Both the position numbers and the translations under genes were made by a program. From contig NZ_CP009506.1 of the NCBI RefSeq assembly GCF_000970085.1, positions 2,976,001-3,040,000 on the forward strand: a stretch of DNA of 64,000 bases, given 5' to 3'. A model generated the notes under the pieces. The model was not told the DNA's origin. It searched no databases and worked only from the letters and a program-made list of their open reading frames with translations. The DNA is from Methanosarcina siciliae T4/M (GTDB taxonomy: Archaea > Halobacteriota > Methanosarcinia > Methanosarcinales > Methanosarcinaceae). This document shows, in pieces, positions 28,701-36,509 of the stretch. Position 1 is the stretch's first letter. Each line of letters begins with the position of its first letter.

Positions 28701-28720
28701 AATATTCGTTTCACTTTCAC
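22715..28720 (-). CDS. Giant surface protein: PKD, propeller, CARDB, DUF3344, cohesin-like, dockerin
   Basis: At 2001 residues this is the largest protein here. It starts at GTG 28720 (or GTG 28714) after GGAGTGA. Residues 1-24 are a signal peptide (IFLILCIAALMCMTALAS). Approximate order: PKD 29-113; beta-propeller with ~40-residue repeats 118-475 (GSPAIGSDGTIYIGS, LYALNSDGTLKW); three PKD 478-730; CARDB 735-845; DUF3344 850-1130 (YRQIWVNEGSDCLL); three PKD 1140-1395; a second DUF3344-like segment 1398-1640; two PKD 1645-1820; cohesin-like 1825-1930; dockerin 1936-2001 with DLNGDGFYEDLTGNGEF and DFNGNGRIDFDD. It shares the conserved leader, and its signal peptide closely matches the relic one at 53059. 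Its role as a surface adhesin or scaffold is inferred. Confidence 0.92.
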   Translation of the reverse strand: MKVKRIFLILCIAALMCMTALASAAEETVEPVANFTVNTTSGPAPLTIQFTDMSANATGWAWDFDNDGTVDSTEQNLTFTYSKASTYSVNLTITNAAGSDSEVKTDYITVEETRTYGLADTPWPKYQRDLCNTGQSPYNGPQTNNTIWIYTTEGAIYGSPVIGSDGTIYVGNSGDKKVYALNSNGTLRWTYSVGGTDGISSTPAIGSDGTIYIGSGNYGLYALNSDGTLKWKYTTEGGRIKSSPTIGSDGTIYFGNYDDYKVYALNSNGTQKWMYTTGRQIESAPTIGSDGTIYIGSNDNNLYALNSDGTLKWTYTAGSKIYSSPAIGFDGTIYVGSRDKKLYALNSDGTLKWTYTTGKYIYGSPVIGSDGTVYIGSRDNNLYALNSNGTLKWMYETGSIYGAPAIGTDGTLYVGNWDGYIYALNSDGTLKWTYKTGGSIYGSPAIGSDGTLYIGSYDNKLYAFHDATAPVASFTAFSTSGDAPLTVQFTDTSVNYPTSWAWDFDNDGMTDSTEQNPSHTYVTPGTYTINLTVTNDAGEDSEISTDYITVTAPAVPVARFSANVTLGDVPLAVAFTDESTGNATSWAWDFDNDGMTDSTEQNPSHTYVTPGTYTVNLTVANGAGSDDETNTDYITVVLPPLPEADFSINATYGDAPLTVAFSDASTNSPTSWTWDFDNDGTIDATTQNPAYTYEQAGTYTVNLTASNAAGSDSEVKTDLITVTGKVDLTTTASLATTYPIYNNTMQATILNEGAENAGAFNLTFRVNGINKTVNVAGLDAGNNTTISITDIRRHAGDIVSMTVTVDPENTITEINETNNEYSTTETISTTGQKYNGGRYSNGYDLVNNVFYTEGNVGVAVAISGSYVSTNKKIVTTRTFSADDLDIPAGATIKSARLYQGSTWYGDPGFNLQFNGHETQEADAKYWDCINGQYAFDVTTYLNTTGDNTAVLTSTNSLNDYAYYATALIVVYEADSEPYRQIWVNEGSDCLLADYGPELAWGYTMFDNVSTDDLFSARVITVLESDDGDVNSINFNGESLPRIKTGGSDPTIKYFSVTDALSNGENELGVTGPSYFNFANAVLEVTRETASEANFTASVTSGNAPLNVEFTDTSTGTPTSWAWDFGDGKNSTEQNPTHTYTAEGTYTVKLTVSNSLGSDSEEKTGYITVGSVVLAPEANFSADPTTGTAPLSVQFTDESTNTPTSWTWDFGEGDTSTEQNPTHTYETIGTYTVKLTATNYGGSNSTIKTDYITVTSDVSAPIASFTMDSNSGRVPFTVQFTDTSNGSVSSWKWEFGDGGISTEQNPIHTYVTEGSYNVTLTATGPGGSNKITSTEPVVVSAPLTSDSYNGGIPLTNVQNGTVSGGLWYDSYYAMETSAQKAFTLPSYSDIKWARLYIDVYDGHMQNNYRGNVEIGIDADGDSTYELRKNETFNTTYSFPGEGGAGPVWLSDHMNRVTSDYLMWYDLTDAIGGQQVNVQAITSKIDSNFDGRVKAMTLVVAYDDGDSDEVYYRVNQGHDTVNPLDTEYTGSTAFDTSTLASDWNSANLSAIYLASVDGIYTFQGTTLTSGTPQGSYYGDNTWDVSSMLTAGQDSTFTYNKQDEKYYKIPLVLMSVKYAGSGPVAPTADFSVNVTEGGVPLAVRFSDESTGSPTAWVWDFGDNETSSEQNPVHTYSAAGNYTVNLTVTSAEGSDSEVKTDYIMVSESSTPEEPVAAFTANVTNGDVPLTVQFSDESTGSPTSWFWDFGDGANSTEQSPIHTYTSAETYTVNLTVENAAGSDFESKSDYIEVSEASGSTVTLYFDPESSSVAENESTEINIVASNFPEGLSGYNLTVSIDDPDVAEIVDIDYPSWALITENSTLPGTSIYMKTVDLEDAVKEGAADVMLATLTVSGKEKGSANLSIGVKRLEEDSGDSIEPALLTGKIEVTLLSPLPDQEYAPKDLNGDGFYEDLTGNGEFSFVDIVAYFHNMDWIEENMPVEYFDFNGNGRIDFDDVVRMFAMI

Positions 28721-29150
28721 TCACTCCACATTTCTAAAATTCCCACCCGAAGATCCTGTGCTTGTGGCCTTTTTCAGCAGGATCTGAGGGGGGAATGTTC
28801 GGGGTTGAATCACAATTATTTTGTAGCTTTTTTAGTCTGAGGAGGGAATCTCCCAATAATAAAAAAATGAAAAAATTTACTGTGTATATTAAAAACCTGG
28901 ATCTGCGTTATATGGTGTTTTTCAGATCAGCTCAAATTATTGAGTTTAAGTCACTGTATATAATTTATTTCTCATTTCTGAAGTCAAGAACGAAACTTTC
29001 CAAGTATTGCTACCTTCTCTCATCCTTCCAACATTTTATTCAATATTATGTAGTTGATCTGAATTTGGATTCTGAATCTTCTGGAGAGGATCAGTTCTCA
29101 TAATTTGGTTTTTAGTATGAAAAAAGGTTACGATGTATATAAACTAATCT
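28721..29150 (-). promoter_or_regulatory. Conserved long leader and promoter of the 22715 gene
   Basis: This region aligns along its length with the leaders at 11.6, 53.2 and 57.9 kb. The TATA-like GTATATAAAC is at 29134-29143, 414 bases from the start codon. It is an undisrupted copy without inserted elements. Confidence 0.6.
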
Positions 29151-29449
29151 AAAAAATAAGAATAATATATCTTTATATATGTGCCAAATAACACTAATGA
29201 TCTAAATAATAGTATTTTTTCAAATTCACATCTAGTTTTAACAAAAAACGTAATTCCTAATCATTGATGTCGATTATTGGTAGTTAAATTGTTCTGAAAC
29301 AAAAGATAATTTGATACAAATTCAAAAAGTTGAGTGGGGTTAGATATTTCCCCACACATAAAATTAAAAAGTCACACAATTACTAATTAAAGAATACCAC
29401 CTCCAATTTTTATCCACAACACGTTACTCAATTTTTCTCAAAGTAATTA
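29151..29449. other. AT-rich intergenic region
   Basis: No gene or clear structure was seen. It lies between the leader of the 22715 gene and the 3' end of the DUF3344 gene at 29450. Confidence 0.5.
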
Positions 29450-30568
29450 TTACTCTTTTATCTGTAACACTGCAAGGAATGGGGATAAGTAAGATTCCGT
29501 GTTAGGATTGACGCCGGGCCAGCTGGGATCATTGATCTCGGTTTCGCCAGCAGTGCCATTGCCATGTCCCCTCCAGAAAACAGCATAGTTGCTTGAAGGA
29601 TCCAGCTCAATATTCTCCAAATCTATATCAAATGTGTGCAAATCGAAGTTTTTAGTAGCGAAATTGAGTTCATCACAAGTTTCGTTAGCGACGTTGTTGC
29701 AATCAAGCTGGTAATCTGTATAACTTACTATCGGCCAATTAAAGTTGCTGAGGTTGTAGGGGGAAGCCGCTACTTTGGGGGGATTGAAATACAGGTAGTC
29801 ATTCTGGTCATCGTCGCCAGCAAAATACCCGACTGTCAGCGTAGCATTTCCTCCTACTGAATTATTGACCGTCCCGTTGAACCAAGTGATGTTGGCATCT
29901 AGATCTGGATAGTAAGTTCCTCCAGAAGTTACATTCTTATGAAGGTTCAGGTTACCTTGGTTGATCCAGTACTGAGTATAACAGTTCCCATTTTCATAGA
30001 CAACTATGAGAACAGCTCCGTATATACGGCTGTCAAGCCAGTAAGTTGATGCCAGTGAATCGTTCGGCCAGGCGTTGATTGTTGCTTTAATATCGGAGTT
30101 GCTCAGGCTCAGGAGTTCGTCCTTGCAATCGTACTTGATCAAATATACTCCATTTCCACAACAGTCTACGTTAGAAGAGGGATTAGCTGTATTAAGGTTT
30201 ACAGTTCCAAGTGCTTGTGGAGAACTATCATCGAGCTTGCTCAATGTAGCATTTGCAAAACCTTCACGGGTTGCCTTTCCTCCCCAGACTCCAACCTTCA
30301 GTTCAGCCCACACGATACCATCGGTCGGGACATCCGAAAAGTTGGTGACAAAAGTGTTGGATTGATATGACGTGCCTTGAAGCCCGGCATTGTCTCCGCA
30401 GCTAACGTAAACTTCACCTAATACTATACCTGTTCCATTGTCTACGGTTTCCAGGGGATATCCTTCGTAGCTGTAATTTGCACTTGCTGGTATACAGAGC
30501 ATGCAAAACATTAAGATCCCAAGTCCTAAATACAGACCCGCTTTATTTTTCATTCTCGACATTTTCAT
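29450..30568 (-). CDS. Secreted single-domain DUF3344 protein
   Basis: A 372-residue protein consisting of a signal peptide (residues 1-30, LGLGILMFCMLCIPASA) and one DUF3344 domain. Hallmarks are GEVYVSCGDNAGL near the start, WAELKVGVWGG, YGAVLIVVYE and YTQYWINQGNLNLH. DUF3344 is a methanogen surface-protein family of unknown function. Several cysteines (DCCGNG, DCKDE, DCNNV, ETCDE) could form disulfides. It lacks a PKD, cohesin or dockerin domain and any C-terminal anchor, so it is probably secreted or held by partners. GGAG precedes the start codon. The conserved structured motif B lies about 205 bases upstream. Confidence 0.85.
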   Translation of the reverse strand: MKMSRMKNKAGLYLGLGILMFCMLCIPASANYSYEGYPLETVDNGTGIVLGEVYVSCGDNAGLQGTSYQSNTFVTNFSDVPTDGIVWAELKVGVWGGKATREGFANATLSKLDDSSPQALGTVNLNTANPSSNVDCCGNGVYLIKYDCKDELLSLSNSDIKATINAWPNDSLASTYWLDSRIYGAVLIVVYENGNCYTQYWINQGNLNLHKNVTSGGTYYPDLDANITWFNGTVNNSVGGNATLTVGYFAGDDDQNDYLYFNPPKVAASPYNLSNFNWPIVSYTDYQLDCNNVANETCDELNFATKNFDLHTFDIDLENIELDPSSNYAVFWRGHGNGTAGETEINDPSWPGVNPNTESYLSPFLAVLQIKE

Positions 30569-30773
30569 TTTTACTTACTCCTTTTATCTACTTTTTTTGG
30601 TCATCTATTGCAAATTGTCCCCGCATTACACAAACTTCCATTGTACTATCCCATCTTCGACGATTTTATGAGGGGGTTCGCCGAGAGATACTGTCCAGTA
30701 AAGGCATACGAAATAATACAATGGAGAGCCTGGAGGCAGGGTTTCCTTTAACTTCTTTTACCCTTAATTCCAG

Positions 30774-30920
30774 GTTTTTTTCATGCTCTCCGATTAGCCC
30801 CTTCAGCTAACCGATAACCGGTTATCTCCCCACCGGCCCGGCTTCTCTAATAAAGACTCAGGTTGTGTTTTTTGCGATATTAGTCCGCTGGCTTTTTTAC
30901 GACCTATCAGCACAATATTG
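30774..30920 (-). ncRNA. Conserved structured leader motif, copy B
   Basis: This is the second copy of the motif at 16104-16250. On the minus strand it can form GGTTAGC/GCTAATC (seven pairs) and CTAATA/TATTAG, and contains the perfect palindrome GATAACCGGTTATC. It lies upstream of the DUF3344 gene at the same kind of position as copy A has to the TPR gene. Confidence 0.45.
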
Positions 30921-31047
30921 ATTTTATATCCATCCAGTACAAAAACGAGAATCTTACTTTAAAATGGAAAAGTAATGACCCCACATTCTGAAAACCAAAC
31001 CTGTATGAATAAATATTCCTTTTTACCACAAATTCCCCGGTTGTAAA

Positions 31048-31174
31048 GAGTCTATCCGCAAAGTCAATAATGGAGTGTTGCAAAGTTACAACAGATCTAT
31101 AATATCCGAATGGCCGCTCCGGTTACACATGTTGTAAAAGTTGCAGCAGGTCGTAACACTTTTTGGACAGACTC
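31048..31174. mobile_element. 127-bp MITE with GAGTCTATCC termini
   Basis: The left end GAGTCTATCCGCAAAGT and the reverse complement of the right end GAGTCTGTCCAAAAAGT form terminal inverted repeats. TAAA is duplicated on both sides. The interior aligns in reverse orientation with the element at 57884-58014. It contains no ORF. Confidence 0.8.
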
Positions 31175-31178
31175 TAAA

Positions 31179-32171
31179 ATTATGTGCGTATTAATCTTAT
31201 TTAATATTTTGCTATAATATGTGAAATATAGTAGTATTATAATCAATAATTATGCTTAATTTTAATTTTATTCACATTAATTATGATTGATTTAAACAAT
31301 AATCACACTTAATTGCTTATTCTCTTACTAACTTTCTAATATCCAAATCGGAAACGATAATTCTTCCTGAAGTGGGCTGATCAATCTCAGTTCTGGAAAC
31401 TTCTTTTTTTATCCGTCTGCCTCGCCTTAAATTGAAAAAAAGCATCAATGAAGGTTATCGAATAAAATTGATTCATTTTCATATACGGGAAAGGGAAGAC
31501 ACATTAAATAGGGATAATACAATTAATTGTTTTTTCTCTGGCTGAGTACGGTACGGGCATTAAATAATAACTATTTCCTATTATCTAATAACAAAAATAT
31601 TAATAAAAATAACATTTAATTGGATTAACTTGATAGAAAATATTAAATACAATGCATTAATACATATAGTTTCAGAAGCGTTTCTAAAATATAGAAACGT
31701 CTTCTGAGATAATGAGCAGTTTAATACCGAAGGTTTCCTGCCTGCAGAAGAAGTTTAAAGCAGGTAGGGAACTGACGGTGTAGGGCGAAGCCAGATAAAT
31801 TGTCCTTTTGCCCAATATCAAGTATTTCCTACAATCTTTTCTGAAGTATTTTCTGGCTATCGCCTGAAAACTGTGGTTATTCTGAGTTTTTAAGGTTCTT
31901 CGGTTTGAACGGGGGGTAGTTACACTCAATTGCTCTCAGTTTTAGTTGCTTTTTGTTATCCCTACTTATTCCTATCTTTTCGTTTTCAGCTTTGTGTTTT
32001 CCTTTTTCAGTGAAGGAAAGGAAACAAATCCTTACCCTATGACTACTGTATTCTATTCACCTCTTTATTTATCCTCATTTTTCATTGGTCATCGGGTAAG
32101 GAATTTTCTTGCCTGAAAGCTGTCGAGTTTACACCGGAAGGCTGCCTGCTAACTCTAAAGTTTTTCGGGAA
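31179..32171. other. AT-rich intergenic region
   Basis: About 1 kb without a convincing gene. An 81-codon minus frame (31684-31929) has no recognisable domain and a basic composition atypical of its neighbours. The stretch should contain the transcription end of the 32172 gene. Confidence 0.5.
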
Positions 32172-33353
32172 TTAGTTTTCCGTACCCGCGTTTTTATGAG
32201 CAGCCCCCGGATACCAGCTTTTCTCCTGCAAGGAGTGGATCAAAGACAGATAAAAATCTCTAAGTTTTTCTTCATAGCCTTCAATTTCTGCCAGAAAACC
32301 AGGCTCTTTTCCCTCAAGACTCTTGGTTGCGGTTGACTCCAGGTTTTCAGCAGATTCTTTCAATTTTTCCCTTGCTCTTGTAACTGGAGCCGCACTCATG
32401 TTCTTCTCAGTTTCGTTCGCTTTCTCACCTGTCACGGCAAAGTGAGAGAAACTTGTGGTTTCAGCTTCCAGATAAAGATATTCTACATCCTCCTTCACTT
32501 TCTTCGTAAGCAAAGGATTCCATTCCTCGCCGTCAAAGTATGCCAGAGCAATTGAATTTACATCGATATCTTTTTCCCTGACCCATGTTTTGTCCACATT
32601 GAAACCTATAACTGCATTTTCGATATTTTCCGGTGTTGCAACACCTTCGTTTCCGACCCAGATATTCAGGTAGTTGTAGACTTCACCATCAGGCGTGTCT
32701 GGAGTAAGGGCAGAACGCTCTTTCAACACCTCAATAATGGTTGTGACCTTTCCGAGGGTTTTTTTAGCATCAAATTCCACATATTTTACGCAGGTGGCAT
32801 CCTGTGTAAAATTAAACCTGACACGACTGCCACTTGTTATATACTGCTGTGAGAGTTCTCTGGCTTCTACGTTGCTGGCGGGTTCCGGAGATCCACCTCC
32901 CCCTCCGGAAGAACTGCCTCCGGAAGAGCTCTTCTTGGAGGAACTATCCTCTGAGCTTGAAATCTCGATATGGACAGGAATCATAATCCCTGTTCCAACA
33001 TCTCCGCCGGGTACAGTACATGGGATTTTTATCTTGCAGTCTACATCCTCTTTAGCCGAAGCCGGAACATTGAGCGTTACCTTAACTTTTTTATTTTCCC
33101 CTGCACTCAGCTCAAAAGAAGAGACAGAAAATGTAAACCAGCCACTGTAAGTGCTGTCATCTATGAAAACGTTATATGTTGCAGTTTCAGTCCCTGTGTT
33201 TATCACATATAACGACTGCTCTGCCGAACTTCCCGGAGCAAGCATGTAACTCATGTTACCGGGGCTTGCCCCGATTCCTATGTCAGAAGCGGTCGCAACG
33301 ACCTGCATCGAGACCATAAAAGCAATGATTAATAACACAACTTTCATTCTCAT
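32172..33353 (-). CDS. PGF-pre-PGF domain surface protein
   Basis: A 393-residue exported protein. The signal peptide covers residues 1-22. An Ig-like domain (~25-130; YMLAPGSSAEQSLYVINTGT) is followed by a Ser/Gly linker (SSSGGSSSGGGGG, ~140-155). The PGF-pre-PGF domain (~165-310) shows VKYVEFDAKKTLGKVTTIIE, YNYLNIWVGN and SFSHFAVTG. This domain usually precedes a PGF-CTERM anchor, but here the C-terminus is a charged helical tail (REKLKESAENLESTATKSLE) with no hydrophobic helix, so normal archaeosortase anchoring is not expected. The start ATG 33353 follows GAGG at seven bases. It is monocistronic. Confidence 0.85.
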   Translation of the reverse strand: MRMKVVLLIIAFMVSMQVVATASDIGIGASPGNMSYMLAPGSSAEQSLYVINTGTETATYNVFIDDSTYSGWFTFSVSSFELSAGENKKVKVTLNVPASAKEDVDCKIKIPCTVPGGDVGTGIMIPVHIEISSSEDSSSKKSSSGGSSSGGGGGSPEPASNVEARELSQQYITSGSRVRFNFTQDATCVKYVEFDAKKTLGKVTTIIEVLKERSALTPDTPDGEVYNYLNIWVGNEGVATPENIENAVIGFNVDKTWVREKDIDVNSIALAYFDGEEWNPLLTKKVKEDVEYLYLEAETTSFSHFAVTGEKANETEKNMSAAPVTRAREKLKESAENLESTATKSLEGKEPGFLAEIEGYEEKLRDFYLSLIHSLQEKSWYPGAAHKNAGTEN

Positions 33354-33699
33354 TCATAAACCTCAAGATTTCCGGGCTCCTGTTATGATCGAATTTCTTC
33401 ACGATCGGACTGGGATTCTAAATTATTTTTTTCTGCCGGATTTATATCTTAAATTGAACTTCCGTTGATTGTAATGTATGTTCAGTTACTTTGTAATTTA
33501 TGTTTAGTCCATAATTTATTTACAAATATTACCTATCTTGAGATTCTTATATTAAAATTATTTGTTTTTGTTTTATTTTGTCTAAAATAGAACATCATAG
33601 TATTTATTTAGCACATATTTTGTGTTAATTATTTGTTAATAATTAATTGAAACCCTTCTGAAATGTCATCTTGTTCCTGCCCATCCCAAAATCAAAAAT
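33354..33699. other. Intergenic region
   Basis: AT-rich; no gene was seen. It should hold the promoter of the 32172 gene and the 3' end of the DUF2117 transcript. Confidence 0.5.
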
Positions 33700-34875
33700 T
33701 CAGTATTCTGAGATGGATTCCAGAGAATTTTCTGCAAGAGTTATAACCCTCCGCTTCAGATCCTCAAGATTTGTAAAAAACCCGGTGTACTCTCCTGAAA
33801 AGAGTTCATGCTGAAGCTTTCTCCCGAGTTCGTCGTCCATTTGGGGCTTTAGACGCAGGACCAGAGACCCTGGGGCATAGTTCACCGCAGTTGCAAGTTC
33901 ATCACAGTCCCCATCCGTAATCCCAAGAACAGGAATTCCAAATCTGGACAGGATATTTCCTGCAAGCTCCGTTGTGTCATCCCCAATAGTAATGGCAAGC
34001 CCTGCTGCTTCAATTAACTCAAATGAACGCTCTGCGCAGTGATCTATAAGAATGACCTTCACACCGCCCGCCGGGGTTTGTTCCTGTAAAAAACTCTTTT
34101 TCAGAGGAGGATTTTTCGCCAGCCCTCTGGTTTTATTTTCAAGAGGGCTTTTGCAGACATCCTGGCTTTTTCGGGAAGCTGAGGTTTTTACCCATGCTCT
34201 TACCAGGTCTACGGGCACTCTTTCTCCATGCTTATGAAGGATTTCAATTCCCTGTTCCTTTATGGTTCCCCCTTCAATTGAAGTGAGAAAGCCATTCTCA
34301 GCTACAAGGATGACTTCCGGTGAAGTAGCTTTTCCAACCACAATCCCTTCGACCATTATGTTTGCCCCCGGAAAAGTTGAGATTCTTCTCCGAACTCTTT
34401 TTCCCTGATTGCTTATTTCTATATTGTTGAGGGGAAGCGGGGGAGGGGAAATTTTAAGGTTAAGAAGATCTGAAAGTATTTTTGCATGGGGACCCGCAGC
34501 CCGGTTCCAGGGTATAAGTTCCCCATCACAGCATCCTGGCCTTTCAATCTGGATCAGGGGTTTCTCGTCAGGATTTTTTATATTCGAAACCACAATACTT
34601 CCGAAAGTCCGGCCTGTTTGAAGTTCGCGGCCGTGGTTCAGAAGACACACAAGGTCATTTGACCCGAAAAGAGTTTCAATGCAGGCACTGGGTTTCAGGA
34701 ACTGTTCTATTTCTATCAGATCTTCAAGACCTGCATCAATCGCTGCAACTTTCCCCAAAGTACCGCACAAGCAGGCATTTATGCAATTATACCTGGAAAG
34801 AAGGGTAAGAATATCTTTTACCGTCTGGGGAGAATCCATAAGCTGGAGGTTATGAATCACAATTCCAATCTGCAT
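33700..34875 (-). CDS. DUF2117 family protein
   Basis: A 391-residue cytoplasmic protein. Its start MQIGIVIHNLQLMDSPQTVK, then LCGTLGKVAAIDAGLED, is the signature of the DUF2117 family, which is common in methanogens and has no established function. Other recognisable parts are IERPGCCDGELIPWNRAAGP and ITIGDDTTELAGNILSRFGI with GITDGDCDELA, suggesting a nucleotide- or metal-binding fold; this is inference. A poorly conserved basic linker (~230-265) separates the halves. A TATA-like CTATATATG lies less than 20 bases before the ATG, so the transcript may be nearly leaderless. Neighbours give no clue. Confidence 0.75.
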   Translation of the reverse strand: MQIGIVIHNLQLMDSPQTVKDILTLLSRYNCINACLCGTLGKVAAIDAGLEDLIEIEQFLKPSACIETLFGSNDLVCLLNHGRELQTGRTFGSIVVSNIKNPDEKPLIQIERPGCCDGELIPWNRAAGPHAKILSDLLNLKISPPPLPLNNIEISNQGKRVRRRISTFPGANIMVEGIVVGKATSPEVILVAENGFLTSIEGGTIKEQGIEILHKHGERVPVDLVRAWVKTSASRKSQDVCKSPLENKTRGLAKNPPLKKSFLQEQTPAGGVKVILIDHCAERSFELIEAAGLAITIGDDTTELAGNILSRFGIPVLGITDGDCDELATAVNYAPGSLVLRLKPQMDDELGRKLQHELFSGEYTGFFTNLEDLKRRVITLAENSLESISEY

Positions 34876-35306
34876 ACATACAAAACATATATAGTCAAAC
34901 TAATTATACTCATCGAATTTATTTTATGTTAATAATTTGATGATTATTTCGAAGTTATTGGGGATATCTACTTCTGCATGATTAAAATTCCTGGAAGATA
35001 GTGGAAGCTTCAGCAAGTATATAGAGTTTGAAAAAGTCTGATAATTACATAACGGATTGTCTGAATTGTATATATATGCCATCCGGCTCGGAGTTGTTTA
35101 AATATTAATTCTGGTCAAAAATCAAAAAAGTTATATATTCATAATTTATGTTAATTAATTTAAATATTGTATCATGAAATAATGAATATATCAATATTTT
35201 TCATCCAAATATTTTACGCTTATGTAACTTAATACTAACTTCATATAAATACTAACATCATATATGATCTGGAACCTGCTCCCAGGGCAGGAACATAAAA
35301 GGATTG
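34876..35306. other. Intergenic region with divergent promoters
   Basis: AT-rich; no gene was seen. It separates the minus-strand DUF2117 gene from the plus-strand permease operon and should hold promoters for both. Confidence 0.55.
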
Positions 35307-36509
35307 GTGAACGTTTTGATTGAAGAGTTAGCAATGGCAATACGGCAGTTGCGCCTTAAAAAATTAAGAACCCTCCTTATTCTCCTCGGAATTGCGGTAG
35401 GAGTTGCAACGGTAGTAGCTGTCGTTTCATTCGGGGAAGGTCTTCGTATCAATGCAGTCGAAGAAATTCAGAAGTCCCGGGACCTGACTCTAATTGAAGT
35501 TTCTCCGGGGGTCAGAGGAGACGGACTTGTCCTTATAAGTAACTCGAAAGTAGAGGAAATAAAGGAGCACGCAGAGCTTGTCTGCCCATATATAAAGGAT
35601 GCCTATGTCAGCCCTTCGGAGACCTATTTTGAACTGTTCGGAGTTCAGGAAGCTTACAGGTCTGCAAATGAGCTTGAACTGGCCGGAGGGAACTGGTTTG
35701 ACAGCGAAGAAGCCAGCGAAGAGAACCGGATCGTCCTTGGAAGTGACCTCTGGGAAAAACTGGAAAAAATAGACGGAGCAAGAATCGGGACCCCGATTAC
35801 AGCCAGGCTGCGCCTTTACGGAGAAGACGGAAAACCTCTTGATAAGGAAGTAACTTTTATTCCTGTGGGCTATCTGAAACCCTCCGGAAACGATATCGAC
35901 TCAGGAGCTTTCATGAAGCTTGAATCTGCAAAAGAACTCAGTGAAAAGGAGTATTATGACGGAATTCTTATAAAGGTGGAAAGTTCTTCCCTGGTCCGCG
36001 AAACAAGAGATCAGGTAGAAAAACTGGGGCTTTCCACCTCAAGTGCCCAGGATGAAATAGACTCGGTCAACAGGATCATGAACGGGGTTACTCTTGTCCT
36101 TGCCTTTTTCTCAAGCATTTCCCTGCTCGTAGGCGGGTTGATGGTTATCAATACAATGGTGGTCTCAGTCTACGAACGAACCCGGGAAATAGGAATTTCA
36201 AAAGCTCTCGGAGCTTCGGAATCAGATATCCTGCGGATGTTTTTAGCCGAATGTCTCTTTATAGGAGTCCTGGGAGGATTTTTAGGAGACTTTTTTGGCG
36301 TTCTTTTTGCGGCCCTCATAGATAGGGCAGGAAGAGCTCTCCTGATGTCGAGGCTTGAAATCGGAGGTATAGAACACCTGACCGCCCTGAACTTCAATAT
36401 TCTTGCAGCCGGGATCCTGATCTCCTTACTCGTATCCGTGATCTCAGGGCTCTACCCTGCCTGGAGGGCCGCAAAACTGGATCCTGTAAGAGCTTTAAGG
36501 CAGCTTTGA
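35307..36509 (+). CDS. MacB/LolC-type ABC transporter permease (FtsX superfamily)
   Basis: A ~400-residue membrane protein with the MacB/LolC plan. There is one N-terminal membrane helix (LRTLLILLGIAVGVATVVAV), a large extracytoplasmic MacB core (~45-250), and three C-terminal helices (VTLVLAFFSSISLLVGGLMV; CLFIGVLGGFLGDFFGVLF; ILAAGILISLLVSVISGLYP). The coupling loop YERTREIGISKALGASESDI and the end AWRAAKLDPVRALRQL are diagnostic. Such permeases move peptides or lipoproteins outwards, or transmit force across the membrane. The likely start is GTG 35307; TTG 35304 is also possible. Its stop overlaps the start of the DUF3344 gene at 36506 (TTGA). The expected ATPase is not adjacent; the best candidate is the gene at 46268. 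Confidence 0.88.
   Translation: MNVLIEELAMAIRQLRLKKLRTLLILLGIAVGVATVVAVVSFGEGLRINAVEEIQKSRDLTLIEVSPGVRGDGLVLISNSKVEEIKEHAELVCPYIKDAYVSPSETYFELFGVQEAYRSANELELAGGNWFDSEEASEENRIVLGSDLWEKLEKIDGARIGTPITARLRLYGEDGKPLDKEVTFIPVGYLKPSGNDIDSGAFMKLESAKELSEKEYYDGILIKVESSSLVRETRDQVEKLGLSTSSAQDEIDSVNRIMNGVTLVLAFFSSISLLVGGLMVINTMVVSVYERTREIGISKALGASESDILRMFLAECLFIGVLGGFLGDFFGVLFAALIDRAGRALLMSRLEIGGIEHLTALNFNILAAGILISLLVSVISGLYPAWRAAKLDPVRALRQL

Noticed and set aside
31684..31929. 81-codon minus-strand ORF in the AT-rich gap
   Set aside because: No recognisable domain, no good ribosome-binding site and composition unlike a real gene.
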